A stretch of 64,000 nt of DNA. It comes from Larkinella humicola. GTDB lineage: Bacteria > Bacteroidota > Bacteroidia > Cytophagales > Spirosomataceae. Below, in pieces: positions 42,471-53,420 of this stretch. The notes under the pieces are model-generated. The model was not told the origin of the DNA and did not search any database. It saw only the letters and a program-made list of their open reading frames with translations. A program made the translations under genes and the position numbers. The DNA lies in assembly GCF_008727875.1 (NCBI RefSeq), contig NZ_VTWS01000006.1, positions 434,001 through 498,000 on the forward strand, in the 5' to 3' direction. Position 1 is the stretch's first letter, and each line of letters starts with the position of its first letter.

Positions 42471-45347
42471 ATGAACTATAAAGGCTTTTTACCAAAACCG
42501 CTATCCCTCCTGCTGAATACCGGGTTGCTGATCGGGTTGGCTTCGTTTACGATACAAGACAATCCCAACGATCAAAAACCGGATGAGAGCCGGTTTACAC
42601 CCGTCGTCATTGCCGACAATTTAGACGAACCGATGGTGTTTGAAGTGCTTAAAGATGGCACAGCTTACATCATTGAACGCAAAGGCGCTTTCAAAAAATA
42701 CGACCCCGCGACCAAAACCGTCAATCTGATTGCGACCATTCCCGTCAACACCAAATACACCAGTGCCGAAGGCGTCTCGCGCGAAGCTGAAGAAGGGCTG
42801 ATGGGGCTGTCGCTCGACCCCAATTTCGATAAAAACCACTGGGTGTATCTGTATTATGCCCACCCAACCGAAAAGAAGCACATTCTGACCCGCTGGAATC
42901 TGGTCGATGACAAACTGAGTTCTGAAAAGGTGGTGCTGGAAGTGACGACCCAGCGCGAAGTATGCTGCCACACCGGGGGTGGGATGACCTGGGACAAAGC
43001 CGGGAACCTCTACCTGACCGTTGGCAACAACACCGGCAACCAGCAGGCGGCCCAAACTGATGAGCGGCCCGGCCGCGCCAGTTGGGATGACCAGGGACAC
43101 GCCGGTAACACCAACGATTTGCGCGGTAAGATTCTGCGCATTCACCCCGAAGCCGACGGTTCGTATTCCATTCCGGAAGGCAATCTGTATCCGAAAGGAA
43201 CCGCCAAAACCCGCCCGGAAATCTATTCCATGGGCCACCGCAACCCCTGGCGGATTTCCATCGACAGCAAAACCGGTTTTCTCTACTGGGGTGAAGTCGG
43301 CCCCGATGCCGGCGAAGACACCGAAATTGGCCCGCGCGGGTACGATGAGCTGAACCAGGGCCGCAAACCGGGCAACTTCGGCTGGCCGTGGTTTGTCGGT
43401 AACGACCAGGCGTTTCCGGTTTTCGATTATGCAACGAATAAACCGCTGGACAAAAAAGACCCCAGAAAACTCGTCAACAATTCGCCCAATAACACCGGCT
43501 TGACGGAACTACCGCCGGTGGCGCCTTCTTTTATCTATTATCCATACGGTATTTCGGAGAAATTTCCGCTGGTGGGCAGCGGTTCGCGCAGTGCAACGGG
43601 TGGCCCGATATACCACCGCTCCGATTTCAAAGATCCCAAGCGTCCGTGGCCAGCGTATTACGAAGGAAAATGGATTGCGACCGACTTCTCCCGGGGCTGG
43701 ATTATGGCGATTACGATGGACGAAAACGGCGATTACCAGTCGATGGAGCGGGTGTTACCCAACTACCGACCGGTTGAACCGATCGACATGAAATTTGGGC
43801 CGGATGGTGATTTGTACACGCTGGAATACGGCAGCAACTGGTTCCGAAAAAGTGACAATTCACGGCTGGTTCGGCTCGAATACAACGGCGGAAACCGGAA
43901 ACCGCTCGTCCAGGCAGCCGCCAGCAAAAAAGGCGGTACGGTTCCTTTCCAGATCACGTTATCATCGGAAGGCAGTAAAGATTTTGACGGCGACGCGCTG
44001 AAATACCAGTGGAAAGTGGCTTCGGGCGGTGGGGCCGCCCGGGTCTTTACAACGGCCAATCCGACCGTATCCTTCGATAAACCGGGCGTTTATACCGCCA
44101 CGCTGACGGTGAGCGATCCGCAGGGTGCCAGCAACAGCCAGTCGGTCAAAATCATCGCGGGGAATGAACCGCCCGTTGTGGCCGTGAATTTAACCGGTAA
44201 CAAGTCCTTTTTCTTCCCCGACAAACCGATTCAGTACGCGGTTCAGGTAAGCGATAAAGAAGATGGTAAACTTGCCGGGTCGAACGCGACATCGGGGCAA
44301 ATCAGTCCGTCGCGGGTCGCCATCAGCATCGATTACACATCCGAAGGCTTCGATTACGCCGAAGTGATTCAGAGTCAGCGCAGTGTCGATGCTTCGACGC
44401 AATTTGCCGTGGCGCAGACCCTGATCGGCCAGAGCGATTGCAAAGTCTGTCACCAGGTTGCCACTAAATCCGTTGGGCCGTCGTTCCATGACATTGCCAA
44501 CCGCTACAAAGGCAAATCCGAAGCGTCGGGGCAACTGGTTAAAAAAGTGATTAGCGGTGGTGGTGGCGTCTGGGGCGAAGTCGTGATGCCCGCTCACCCG
44601 GCGATGTCGGCCGGCGATGCCGCTGCGATTGTCAAATACATCCTGAACAGCACCGAAAAAAACCTAAGCACCTTGCCGACGCAGGGTAGTTATGCGCTCA
44701 AAATTCCGGAGGGCGACAATGGGAAAGGAACCGTCTTGGTACGGGCGTCTTATACCGACCGGCCGGTCAAAACCATTCCTTCGCAGACCTCGGAAAGCCA
44801 GCTTATTCTGCGCAACCCGGAAGTCAGCCCGGCCGATGCTGAGGTCACCAAAGGCGTTGATATCAAAGCCCGGGGTATGGGAACCGGGGTGAGTTTGGTG
44901 GCTTTTTCAAAGGGGTACATCGGGTATAAAAAGCTGGACCTGACCGACATCAAACAACTGGAACTCATTGCTTCGGCTCAGAAACGCGATGGCAGTGTCG
45001 GCGGAACCATTGAAATCCGGCTGGACTCTCCAACGGGCGATCTGATCGGTCAAACCGTTGTGGAGGTGGCCCAACCGAGAGCGCCAGGGGCCGCACCCAC
45101 GGCGACGGCCATTCAAACCGCCGGTGGCAATGCGCCCACAGCCGGAACGGGTGTTACCACTCCGCCAAAATCAACAACGGCGGCTGCTCCTTCTTACACG
45201 CCCCGTGGCCCGGCACCTCTGAAAGTTGCGTTGAAAGAAACCACCGGGGTTCATGACGTCTACCTGGTTTTCAAAAACGATCAGGCGAAAGCCATCGAGC
45301 CGCTGCTGTCCCTGGTCAGTATCAAGTTCAGCCCGGTAGAAAAATAG
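42471..45347 (+). CDS. PQQ-type sugar dehydrogenase with PKD and cytochrome c domains
   Basis: This protein of about 958 aa has a signal peptide, then a glucose/sorbosone-dehydrogenase-like propeller (EEGLMGLSLDPNF, VCCHTGGGMTWD, GHRNPWRIS). A PKD-like domain follows near 480-560, then a mono-haem cytochrome c domain (CKVCH with a downstream Met in VMPAHP) and a C-terminal carbohydrate-binding-like domain with a Pro/Thr/Ala linker. It would oxidise a sugar in the periplasm and pass electrons through its own haem. The frame is open from 42408; the ATG at 42471 gives the best signal peptide. Confidence 0.9.
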   Translation: MNYKGFLPKPLSLLLNTGLLIGLASFTIQDNPNDQKPDESRFTPVVIADNLDEPMVFEVLKDGTAYIIERKGAFKKYDPATKTVNLIATIPVNTKYTSAEGVSREAEEGLMGLSLDPNFDKNHWVYLYYAHPTEKKHILTRWNLVDDKLSSEKVVLEVTTQREVCCHTGGGMTWDKAGNLYLTVGNNTGNQQAAQTDERPGRASWDDQGHAGNTNDLRGKILRIHPEADGSYSIPEGNLYPKGTAKTRPEIYSMGHRNPWRISIDSKTGFLYWGEVGPDAGEDTEIGPRGYDELNQGRKPGNFGWPWFVGNDQAFPVFDYATNKPLDKKDPRKLVNNSPNNTGLTELPPVAPSFIYYPYGISEKFPLVGSGSRSATGGPIYHRSDFKDPKRPWPAYYEGKWIATDFSRGWIMAITMDENGDYQSMERVLPNYRPVEPIDMKFGPDGDLYTLEYGSNWFRKSDNSRLVRLEYNGGNRKPLVQAAASKKGGTVPFQITLSSEGSKDFDGDALKYQWKVASGGGAARVFTTANPTVSFDKPGVYTATLTVSDPQGASNSQSVKIIAGNEPPVVAVNLTGNKSFFFPDKPIQYAVQVSDKEDGKLAGSNATSGQISPSRVAISIDYTSEGFDYAEVIQSQRSVDASTQFAVAQTLIGQSDCKVCHQVATKSVGPSFHDIANRYKGKSEASGQLVKKVISGGGGVWGEVVMPAHPAMSAGDAAAIVKYILNSTEKNLSTLPTQGSYALKIPEGDNGKGTVLVRASYTDRPVKTIPSQTSESQLILRNPEVSPADAEVTKGVDIKARGMGTGVSLVAFSKGYIGYKKLDLTDIKQLELIASAQKRDGSVGGTIEIRLDSPTGDLIGQTVVEVAQPRAPGAAPTATAIQTAGGNAPTAGTGVTTPPKSTTAAAPSYTPRGPAPLKVALKETTGVHDVYLVFKNDQAKAIEPLLSLVSIKFSPVEK

Positions 45348-45360
45348 GCCTACTCTTACC

Positions 45361-45413
45361 AAAACGAACAGCGCCCGAACGGAGGTTTTCTCCGTTCGGG
45401 CGCTGTTCGTTTT
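45361..45413. terminator. Bidirectional terminator, 24-bp arms
   Basis: Arms at 45361-45384 and 45390-45413 (core CAGCGCCCGAACGGAG) with a 5-nt loop. An A-run and a T-run flank them, so it can end both the dehydrogenase and the convergent NUDIX transcripts. Confidence 0.92.
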
Positions 45414-45418
45414 GAACG

Positions 45419-46183
45419 TTAACTAAAGGCGAGATTGCCTTCCTGCAACGCTTTTTCGTACTTTTCTTTATTAAACCGGAACAAATACGGCGACTTGAAA
45501 GCCCCACCCTTCCGTTGTTCTTCCAGCCGTTCGATGATGCCCAATGCCCGCATCTTTTTGGAAAAATTACGGGGATCCAGCGGTCGGTTCAGGATGGTTT
45601 CGTAGAGTCGCTGGAGTTCGGGCATGGTAAATTTTTCGGGCAGCAGATTATACCCGACCGGTTGCCAGCTTAGTTGAACACGTAACGTCCTGAGCGCCAC
45701 GGCCACAATATGGTTATGATCGAAAAGCAAGGAGGGCAATTTTTCAACATCCCACCACCGGCATTCATCCGTCAGAAAATCAGCGGTGGGGGCCACTTTC
45801 GAAAAATCGACCAGGGCAAAATAACCAATTGATACGGTACGATCGGGCCATTGTCGGGACGATGTATCCGGCCAACTCAGTTTTTGGCTGATTTCCTGCC
45901 GGTTATACCGTACATCTTCGCCAAAGGTGTGAAATTGCTGGAGAAAAAGCTCCTTGATCCCGGTACGTTCTTCCAGAATGCGTTGAGCCGCCACATCGAC
46001 CGATTCGTTCTTGTAGATAAAACCGCCCGGCAATCCCCACTCCTCGGTTTGCTTCCATCGTAACAATAACACTTTCAACTGATTATCATAAAATCCAAAA
46101 ATCACGCAGTCGATTGAAAGGCCCAACACACACCGTGCATCGACTTCATTGAAATACTCCTCCAGTTGCTTCTTGTAATTCAT
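45419..46183 (-). CDS. NUDIX-domain transcriptional regulator, NrtR-like
   Basis: This 254-aa protein has an N-terminal NUDIX domain and a C-terminal winged helix (about 165-250, TMPELQRLYETILNRPLDPRNFSKK), the NrtR arrangement. The NUDIX box (G54 to I76) is degenerate: the first Glu is Ile69 and the last Glu is Arg73. It is therefore more likely a ligand sensor than a hydrolase. In Bacteroidota such regulators control sugar use, for example arabinose. It is divergent from the secreted esterase gene and is that gene's most likely regulator. Confidence 0.9.
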   Translation of the reverse strand: MNYKKQLEEYFNEVDARCVLGLSIDCVIFGFYDNQLKVLLLRWKQTEEWGLPGGFIYKNESVDVAAQRILEERTGIKELFLQQFHTFGEDVRYNRQEISQKLSWPDTSSRQWPDRTVSIGYFALVDFSKVAPTADFLTDECRWWDVEKLPSLLFDHNHIVAVALRTLRVQLSWQPVGYNLLPEKFTMPELQRLYETILNRPLDPRNFSKKMRALGIIERLEEQRKGGAFKSPYLFRFNKEKYEKALQEGNLAFS

Positions 46184-46204
46184 AGAGAAAAAATAAAAAA
46201 TTAG

Positions 46205-47476
<1,272 letters not shown>

Positions 47477-47503
47477 TTCAATTCTCTCCGGCCTTACCTG
47501 CTC

Positions 47504-47923
47504 TCAACCCGGCCATGTTTTGTTGGTACGACCATCGATCGAGTGCTTGCCGGGCCCCACAAAATAAAGGGTAAAATAGACCAGAAAATACAACAAGGGC
47601 ATCTCTTTTTTCCCAAAAGGGTCGGCACCGTGGGCAAAAAATGCAACCACGAGCATGTTGATCATCAAGATGATGGCGGCTACCCGGGTTTGAAATCCGA
47701 TCAGAATCAGAATAGAGCAGACAAACTCGGCCAGCATGGACAGGATCAGCGATGATGCACTGCCGATGCCAATGGGGTCTCCAAAAGTAAAATTACCGGT
47801 TACTACTTTCATGAATTTAGGCCAGCCATGCGTCAGCATCAGAGCTGCGACACCAATCCTCAGCATCAGTAGTGAAAAATGTACCATCGATGGGCTAGCT
47901 TTTGTTCCTAACAGTGGTTTCAT
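47504..47923 (-). CDS. DoxX family membrane protein
   Basis: This 139-aa protein has four hydrophobic segments and the DoxX pattern: LRIGVAALMLTHGWPKF near 20-36 and EFVCSILILIGFQTR near 65-80. DoxX proteins are small inner-membrane proteins linked to quinone or redox chemistry. It is convergent with the esterase gene and lies at the border of the AT-rich region. Confidence 0.93.
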   Translation of the reverse strand: MKPLLGTKASPSMVHFSLLMLRIGVAALMLTHGWPKFMKVVTGNFTFGDPIGIGSASSLILSMLAEFVCSILILIGFQTRVAAIILMINMLVVAFFAHGADPFGKKEMPLLYFLVYFTLYFVGPGKHSIDGRTNKTWPG

Positions 47924-48266
47924 AGCAGATTGTCTGGTTACTTCCCTAAACGGACTTTCGCAGGCGTCTGTTTAGGCTTTTTCATAAAAGTTCGCTTCAG
48001 CCGAATCCAGAGACCTATGCAAACCCTCTCCCACCTGGATCGTTTTCTTTTCCTAATTTCCTATTCTTTGAAAGTTATCAGCTAATTTACTTTCCGCTAA
48101 TATCTCTCTGAGTCAGGACTTTATATACTGCGTATTAGACCTTAAACTTCCATAAAAACAAATTATTTTAACTTCAATTAGCAGCAATTATTTCTCAAAC
48201 AAGTACTCTATAATTTACAATAGATAAGTAGTATATTTATACTATTAAAAATAAAAAACACATCTT
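47924..48266. other. Intergenic border of the AT-rich region
   Basis: 343 bp between divergent genes. Composition falls sharply to AT-rich from about 48050 on. No gene, repeat or clear promoter could be supported. Confidence 0.4.
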
Positions 48267-48890
48267 ATGAATACAATGATTGGTATACCATCTAACCATT
48301 TTATAGCCTCTTACATTACCGAAATTGCCAGATCGGTATGTTTAAGTATAAACATTATTTTCGACATTCAACAAGTTGAAAAGATCGTAAAACAGCAGCC
48401 TATTGATTGGGTTTTATTTGACATTTATGAAAAATCGACAATTTATTTTGATGTTTTGCAAGAATTGAGATTGCGGGACCAACGTTTCCAATTAGCGATA
48501 TTAGTAGACAATAGCGTAAATTATACAAATAGTATCGACTATCATATTCAGAATTTAAAGCCCGATTTAGTCTGTGGCTTTCATGAATTACCACACTGTT
48601 TAAGGTTGATTGCCCTGGGACAGCGTTTTCTTCCTTCATTACCCCCCATATCGCGAATGCATGCTATACAAGGATGGAATGAATTGACTGGGCGCGAAAA
48701 AGAAGTTTTGTGGAAATTAGCGGAAGGCAAATCTACAGCGGAAATAGCCGGTATATTATACATCAGTACCAAAACAGTCGAAAACCATAAGGCAAATATT
48801 TCTTCGAAGTTAAATGTAAATGGGGGGCCGGGTTCTTTGTTAAGATTCATTTTTAAAAATAAAGCCTACATCTTATCAACTAAATATTAA
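48267..48890 (+). CDS. LuxR-type response regulator-like protein
   Basis: This 207-aa protein has an N-terminal receiver-like domain (VLFDIYEKS near 50, with an Asp in the phospho-acceptor position) that is short and divergent. The C-terminal LuxR helix-turn-helix (about 140-200, ELTGREKEVLWKLAEGKS then TKTVENHKANI) is typical. It probably regulates transcription, but no partner kinase is nearby. It is the first gene of the AT-rich region, lies 119 bp before the giant secreted-protein gene, and may control it. Confidence 0.85.
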   Translation: MNTMIGIPSNHFIASYITEIARSVCLSINIIFDIQQVEKIVKQQPIDWVLFDIYEKSTIYFDVLQELRLRDQRFQLAILVDNSVNYTNSIDYHIQNLKPDLVCGFHELPHCLRLIALGQRFLPSLPPISRMHAIQGWNELTGREKEVLWKLAEGKSTAEIAGILYISTKTVENHKANISSKLNVNGGPGSLLRFIFKNKAYILSTKY

Positions 48891-49009
48891 ATATAGAAAC
48901 AAAAATAGGTAACCTATCCTAAAAACTCGCATAACATCACTCATGTAGCTAAAGAAACACTTTATGAATTTTACGAAAATACTATCGTAAAATCCACATT
49001 GTTGCTATC

Positions 49010-52000
49010 ATGAGAAAAATAAATTACCTTGCAGGAAGGAATCGTACCTTCATAAATTTAATAGCATTATTGGCACTATTAAGTTTACAATCTTTTCGAT
49101 TTAGTAACATAAATAGGGAAGGAAAAATCCCGTCTATTTTGCTAAAAAATATGGAGAAACCCGCTACATACATACTTGAAAAGAAACGAAACCCAGGAAG
49201 CGGGAAACCCAGAAGACCCATTCTTCCTCCCTCTTATCCATCCCCCAATCGAAAATCAGCCTTCTCGGGTAGCGATCCGATTCGTTTTGTCTTTTACACC
49301 AATAAAAAGCAGGTCAGTCTTGGTGAAGAAGTGGAATTAACGATCACGGCTCACTACATGGCCATGCATCCCGGCTTGCTAGCGACCTTTCCCGGCTCAA
49401 ATGCGTTTAGCCTCAAAGTGCTCGTCCCGGACGGTTTCGTTCAAACGGGCGGTGACTATTTCGACCTCATCGGTACAGAGCTTTCAAACCAGCGGAAAAC
49501 GGTTACCTATTCTCTCAAGGGCAAGTTTGTTTCAATTTCCAGCAATAACACCTTCCGCTTGCTACGAAGCCATAAGGACGCCGGTGCTGACAGCAAATTT
49601 ATAGAGAAGGGCAAATTCCAGATTCATTGCCTTAATTCCGCCGAAAGCCTTGCCAATGCTGGGTCTTTGAAAGGATCACGGATTGCTGTAACCGAAGTTG
49701 CTTGTACACCTTTTCCAATTGTTTGTTCTGGTAACAACTTTGAGATTCGCAATCAAACTATTACTGTAGCACAGACAGGCACCTATTCGCTTGCGGTTTC
49801 GTACCGTTCCCATGAAAAATCTGCGATTGGGATCGTGCGAATCGATGGTGTTGCCCAAAATGTAGCGTTTGCTATGACTACTTCGTACCTAAACCAGGTC
49901 GTAGGTACCGTATCACTTAGTGCGGGCACTCACACGATTGGATTAAGTTCAGGTTCCGAAGGTGGGCTTGTTTGTTTTAATAACATTTGTCTGACCAACG
50001 CTGATAACTCCTGCAACTACACACCATCTGCCACCGTTAGCAACACGACTCTAGGCTGCGGGACTTCGGTAAATTTAAGTGCAACCTGCGAAGGTAGTGA
50101 TTGTGCTGGGCTAAATTATAGCTGGAGTGGAAATGGCGTTGATCAAAATGGCCAGACGATTAGCGTGAATACGCCTACCAGCGATGGATTTTACACCTAT
50201 ACCGTGACAGCAAGTAAGAGTGGATGCAGTAAAACCGCTCAAACATCGGTCACTGTTAATGGATGCGGGTCAGGATCACTTACGGGTTGTTATGTCATCC
50301 GCTCAAAAAAAACCGGTCAGGTATTACAGTCTTTAGCGGGTGATGTAGTTGAACAACGAGCTGCAAATAGCCAGGCGAACCAAATATGGAAAGCCGAAAG
50401 CGTAGGAACCAATCAATACAGGTTCACAACGCAGGATGGTTCCGGCAAAAGCATGCAAGTCAATACGGCAAATTATGGAGAATTAATTCGAATCGGAACC
50501 TACACCGGATCCGATTTACAGAAATGGACAATCCGAAGCGACAATAACGGCAGTTATCGGATCAATACCTCCAACGGAATTACCTGGGATATGCGAAATT
50601 ATGGTGTTGAGCCACAACTTCAATTATGGGGTGATATAACAGAACCGTTTGCCGACCAGCGCCTGTTTGGATTCGAGTCCGTTGGTTGCCCCACAGCCCC
50701 TCCGGCATCCGGTTCCTGCACTACCTTGCGAAATGCTGACTCCCCTACCAACCTGACTGGTGGTTTGACGTATAAGTATTATCAAAGCATCACCAACAAC
50801 GATTGGTGCTCAGCCACCGGACTCAGCAACCAGGCTGTCATTAGTTCCGGTTCGGTCGGTACCATTAGCCTCACGCCCCGCCAGCGCGACGACCATTTTG
50901 GCTTCGAGTTTGCCGGATACATTCAAGTCCCGGCTGATGGACAATATACTTTTTTTCTTAACAGCGACGATGAGTCCCGGCTCAGCATTGGGGGGCAATT
51001 GATCATAGCTCATAGCGGTTGCCACGGCACAGCGACAGCAGGCCAGGAACCCAGCGGCAGCATTTGTCTGCGGGCCGGCTACCACCCCATCCAAATTCTT
51101 TACAGCCAAGGTGATGGAGGATTTGGCTTGCAAACATTCTGGCAGGGTCCCACCTTTGCCAAACAGGAAATACCCGCCAGTGCTTTGTTCCGCAGCGGAA
51201 CATCGACTACAGTAGCTTGTAATTTTGTCGTCAATGCGACAGCACCGGCTACGGCTAATTGCAGTAGTGCCATTACCCTCAACGCTCCCTGCACAGGAAG
51301 TGACTGCGATGGTCTCATCTATAATTGGAGCACCGGACAAAACGGTCAATCAATCTACATCACAGCTCCAAGCAGTAACGGTACTTCTACTTATACCGTG
51401 ACAGCCAGCAAAAATGGATGCAGTAGTAAAACGGCAAATACTAGTATTACCATCACAGGGTGTACAACTCTTAGCTTTCAAGATATGGGGCGAGCTGGGA
51501 CACGACGCGACCAATTTGACATTGCTAAATCTAATGCTCAAAATGGTACTATTAGCATTAGTGATATTTCAAACTACAGTCTTAGCGGATACAATTCATT
51601 GTATTTTATAAACGATGTCTACGTTGGAAAGAGCTTAAATAACTATCAACTACCCGTAAATGCTAAGTACATTGTAGATAAATTAATCACAAAGTCTGAT
51701 GTAATAAACGGATATCACCGTGTTGAAGATCTGTGGAAACAAAACAGTCAAGATTCTCAATGGATCAATAGTTGGCACCAGCAAATAATCGATACGTATG
51801 ATGGAAGTATGCCAATAGGAGATCAGACCATAAGTAGCGGTAAAGGAAAACTTTTACCTCAATACGAAAGCTGGTTTATCAGGTCAAATAATTGGAATTC
51901 TGAATTTTTGAGAAGCACTTCCCCTTTATCATTACCTCCTGGAAAAATTTTTGGGGGAGATCCTTTAGATGCAACTGCAAATTTGGATGATTATCGTTCA

Positions 52001-53308
52001 CATGGATGGAACGTATTTCATCGATCACACATCAATGGCCAAGATATACCATTAAGTGAGCGGTTGGTGATGCCTAATTCTGATAACTTTAAGCAAGGCC
52101 TTCTAAATTCAAGCATATCTAATAAAAATTACTCTAATGGAAATCCTACCTATGAACAAGGGGTGGCATCGCAAGATTATGCAGGAATTGATGGCTTCGG
52201 ATGGCTAATTGATCAAGTTGGAGAAGGTAATAATTTTGTTTTAGGAAATAGTGATGGTTATTTAGGTTATCATGAACGTTATAAAGCAAGAAATCCAAAC
52301 AGTCATACCTTTGGTAATTATAGCTCAAATTCTTTTCGTTATAGAGCCTTTTCTTACAATTTTCAGCCTCTTGGTGGCGGCTCACGCAATCCTTTAAATT
52401 TTAATAACTATTTACGCCCGTATCAAAGTCAGCAACAAGCAAGGACGGGAGTAAATGGAAACGCTGACCCATTTTATTCCGATCATGGCGGAAAAAGTCT
52501 GAGTAGTATAGGAGTTGAGCAATTATTGAACTTCTACCCTTTTGATGTAAATGACATTGATATCATTTATGTAAAACTACATGAAATGGATATTATGTTA
52601 AAGCAAGATCCTAACAATAAACCAATTGGCTATTTCTGGCCGCTTAGGGAAAATCCCGCGGGAAGTAGTGGAGGAGATGCTTCAAGTGGACAAAATTCTT
52701 ATGAATGGGAGCATGAAACTACAAACCCTATTGGAAAAGTACGTCAAAAATCACATAGCATTTGTAGTTTAATTGCAGCAGAAGTATTTGCATTCGATAT
52801 GATAACTCGTGGAAAAGGATTAGTCTACTTTCATAATTTACCTTTAACAGGTAATGATCGTAATAAAATTGGTAGTAGTGAATTTTACCCAACCACATGG
52901 ATACCGAACCCTGGAAGTCCCAATAACTTTCCTTTTGTGACATCAAGTGAGGGAATAGTCCCATTATCTCCATTAGTAGGTTTTGACGCAAGCTATCACG
53001 GACTAATCAAAGCACAAAGAGCATTAAGTTGGCTAGAAACGGCAACTCCGAATTGGGAATACGCAACATACACATTAAATGGCGCAACGCGTACCGCTCC
53101 TGCAGATGGATCAGCTATTCTGCAACATGCATTTGACTACAAGCCCATGGCAATGATTCTACATAACGGCAATAAAAAAGTTGTCTGGGCATTTGACCCA
53201 TACTGTCAACCAAATTCAACACAAACAATTAAGGTAAACCTTAATGACGGATCATCAATCGATATAATTCTTAAAGGAAATGCATTACATGTTGTCTTAA
53301 TTAACTAA
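49010..53308 (+). CDS. 1432-aa secreted multidomain protein (Ig-like, ricin-type, PA14, unknown C-terminal module)
   Basis: After a short N-terminal hydrophobic segment there is a beta domain (about 87-205) and a CBM6-like region (about 230-330). A Cys-rich Ig-like repeat (about 334-420), a ricin-type beta-trefoil with repeated Q-x-W-like elements (about 425-560), a PA14 domain (about 580-730) and a second Ig-like repeat (about 737-818) follow. The final 610 residues match no family I recognise and are rich in Asn, Tyr, Ser and Trp. Base composition turns strongly AT-rich at about 51470, exactly where that module begins. It looks like a surface or secreted glycan-binding protein with a foreign catalytic or effector end. 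Confidence 0.8.
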   Translation: MRKINYLAGRNRTFINLIALLALLSLQSFRFSNINREGKIPSILLKNMEKPATYILEKKRNPGSGKPRRPILPPSYPSPNRKSAFSGSDPIRFVFYTNKKQVSLGEEVELTITAHYMAMHPGLLATFPGSNAFSLKVLVPDGFVQTGGDYFDLIGTELSNQRKTVTYSLKGKFVSISSNNTFRLLRSHKDAGADSKFIEKGKFQIHCLNSAESLANAGSLKGSRIAVTEVACTPFPIVCSGNNFEIRNQTITVAQTGTYSLAVSYRSHEKSAIGIVRIDGVAQNVAFAMTTSYLNQVVGTVSLSAGTHTIGLSSGSEGGLVCFNNICLTNADNSCNYTPSATVSNTTLGCGTSVNLSATCEGSDCAGLNYSWSGNGVDQNGQTISVNTPTSDGFYTYTVTASKSGCSKTAQTSVTVNGCGSGSLTGCYVIRSKKTGQVLQSLAGDVVEQRAANSQANQIWKAESVGTNQYRFTTQDGSGKSMQVNTANYGELIRIGTYTGSDLQKWTIRSDNNGSYRINTSNGITWDMRNYGVEPQLQLWGDITEPFADQRLFGFESVGCPTAPPASGSCTTLRNADSPTNLTGGLTYKYYQSITNNDWCSATGLSNQAVISSGSVGTISLTPRQRDDHFGFEFAGYIQVPADGQYTFFLNSDDESRLSIGGQLIIAHSGCHGTATAGQEPSGSICLRAGYHPIQILYSQGDGGFGLQTFWQGPTFAKQEIPASALFRSGTSTTVACNFVVNATAPATANCSSAITLNAPCTGSDCDGLIYNWSTGQNGQSIYITAPSSNGTSTYTVTASKNGCSSKTANTSITITGCTTLSFQDMGRAGTRRDQFDIAKSNAQNGTISISDISNYSLSGYNSLYFINDVYVGKSLNNYQLPVNAKYIVDKLITKSDVINGYHRVEDLWKQNSQDSQWINSWHQQIIDTYDGSMPIGDQTISSGKGKLLPQYESWFIRSNNWNSEFLRSTSPLSLPPGKIFGGDPLDATANLDDYRSHGWNVFHRSHINGQDIPLSERLVMPNSDNFKQGLLNSSISNKNYSNGNPTYEQGVASQDYAGIDGFGWLIDQVGEGNNFVLGNSDGYLGYHERYKARNPNSHTFGNYSSNSFRYRAFSYNFQPLGGGSRNPLNFNNYLRPYQSQQQARTGVNGNADPFYSDHGGKSLSSIGVEQLLNFYPFDVNDIDIIYVKLHEMDIMLKQDPNNKPIGYFWPLRENPAGSSGGDASSGQNSYEWEHETTNPIGKVRQKSHSICSLIAAEVFAFDMITRGKGLVYFHNLPLTGNDRNKIGSSEFYPTTWIPNPGSPNNFPFVTSSEGIVPLSPLVGFDASYHGLIKAQRALSWLETATPNWEYATYTLNGATRTAPADGSAILQHAFDYKPMAMILHNGNKKVVWAFDPYCQPNSTQTIKVNLNDGSSIDIILKGNALHVVLIN

Positions 53309-53348
53309 GACGCTTTAATTTCCGTATATTAACTTTTAAAATAATGAA

Positions 53349-53408
53349 ATATGTTTCTTATAAATGGTTGTTAATTAGTCATTTAATAACCATTTGTAAG
53401 AAACATAT
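53349..53408. terminator. 26-bp AT-rich hairpin after the giant protein gene
   Basis: Arms at 53349-53374 and 53383-53408 pair with two mismatches that would be G-U pairs in RNA, with an 8-nt loop. It probably ends the upstream transcript; the next gene starts 12 bp later. Confidence 0.7.
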
Positions 53409-53420
53409 TAAGAAACATTT

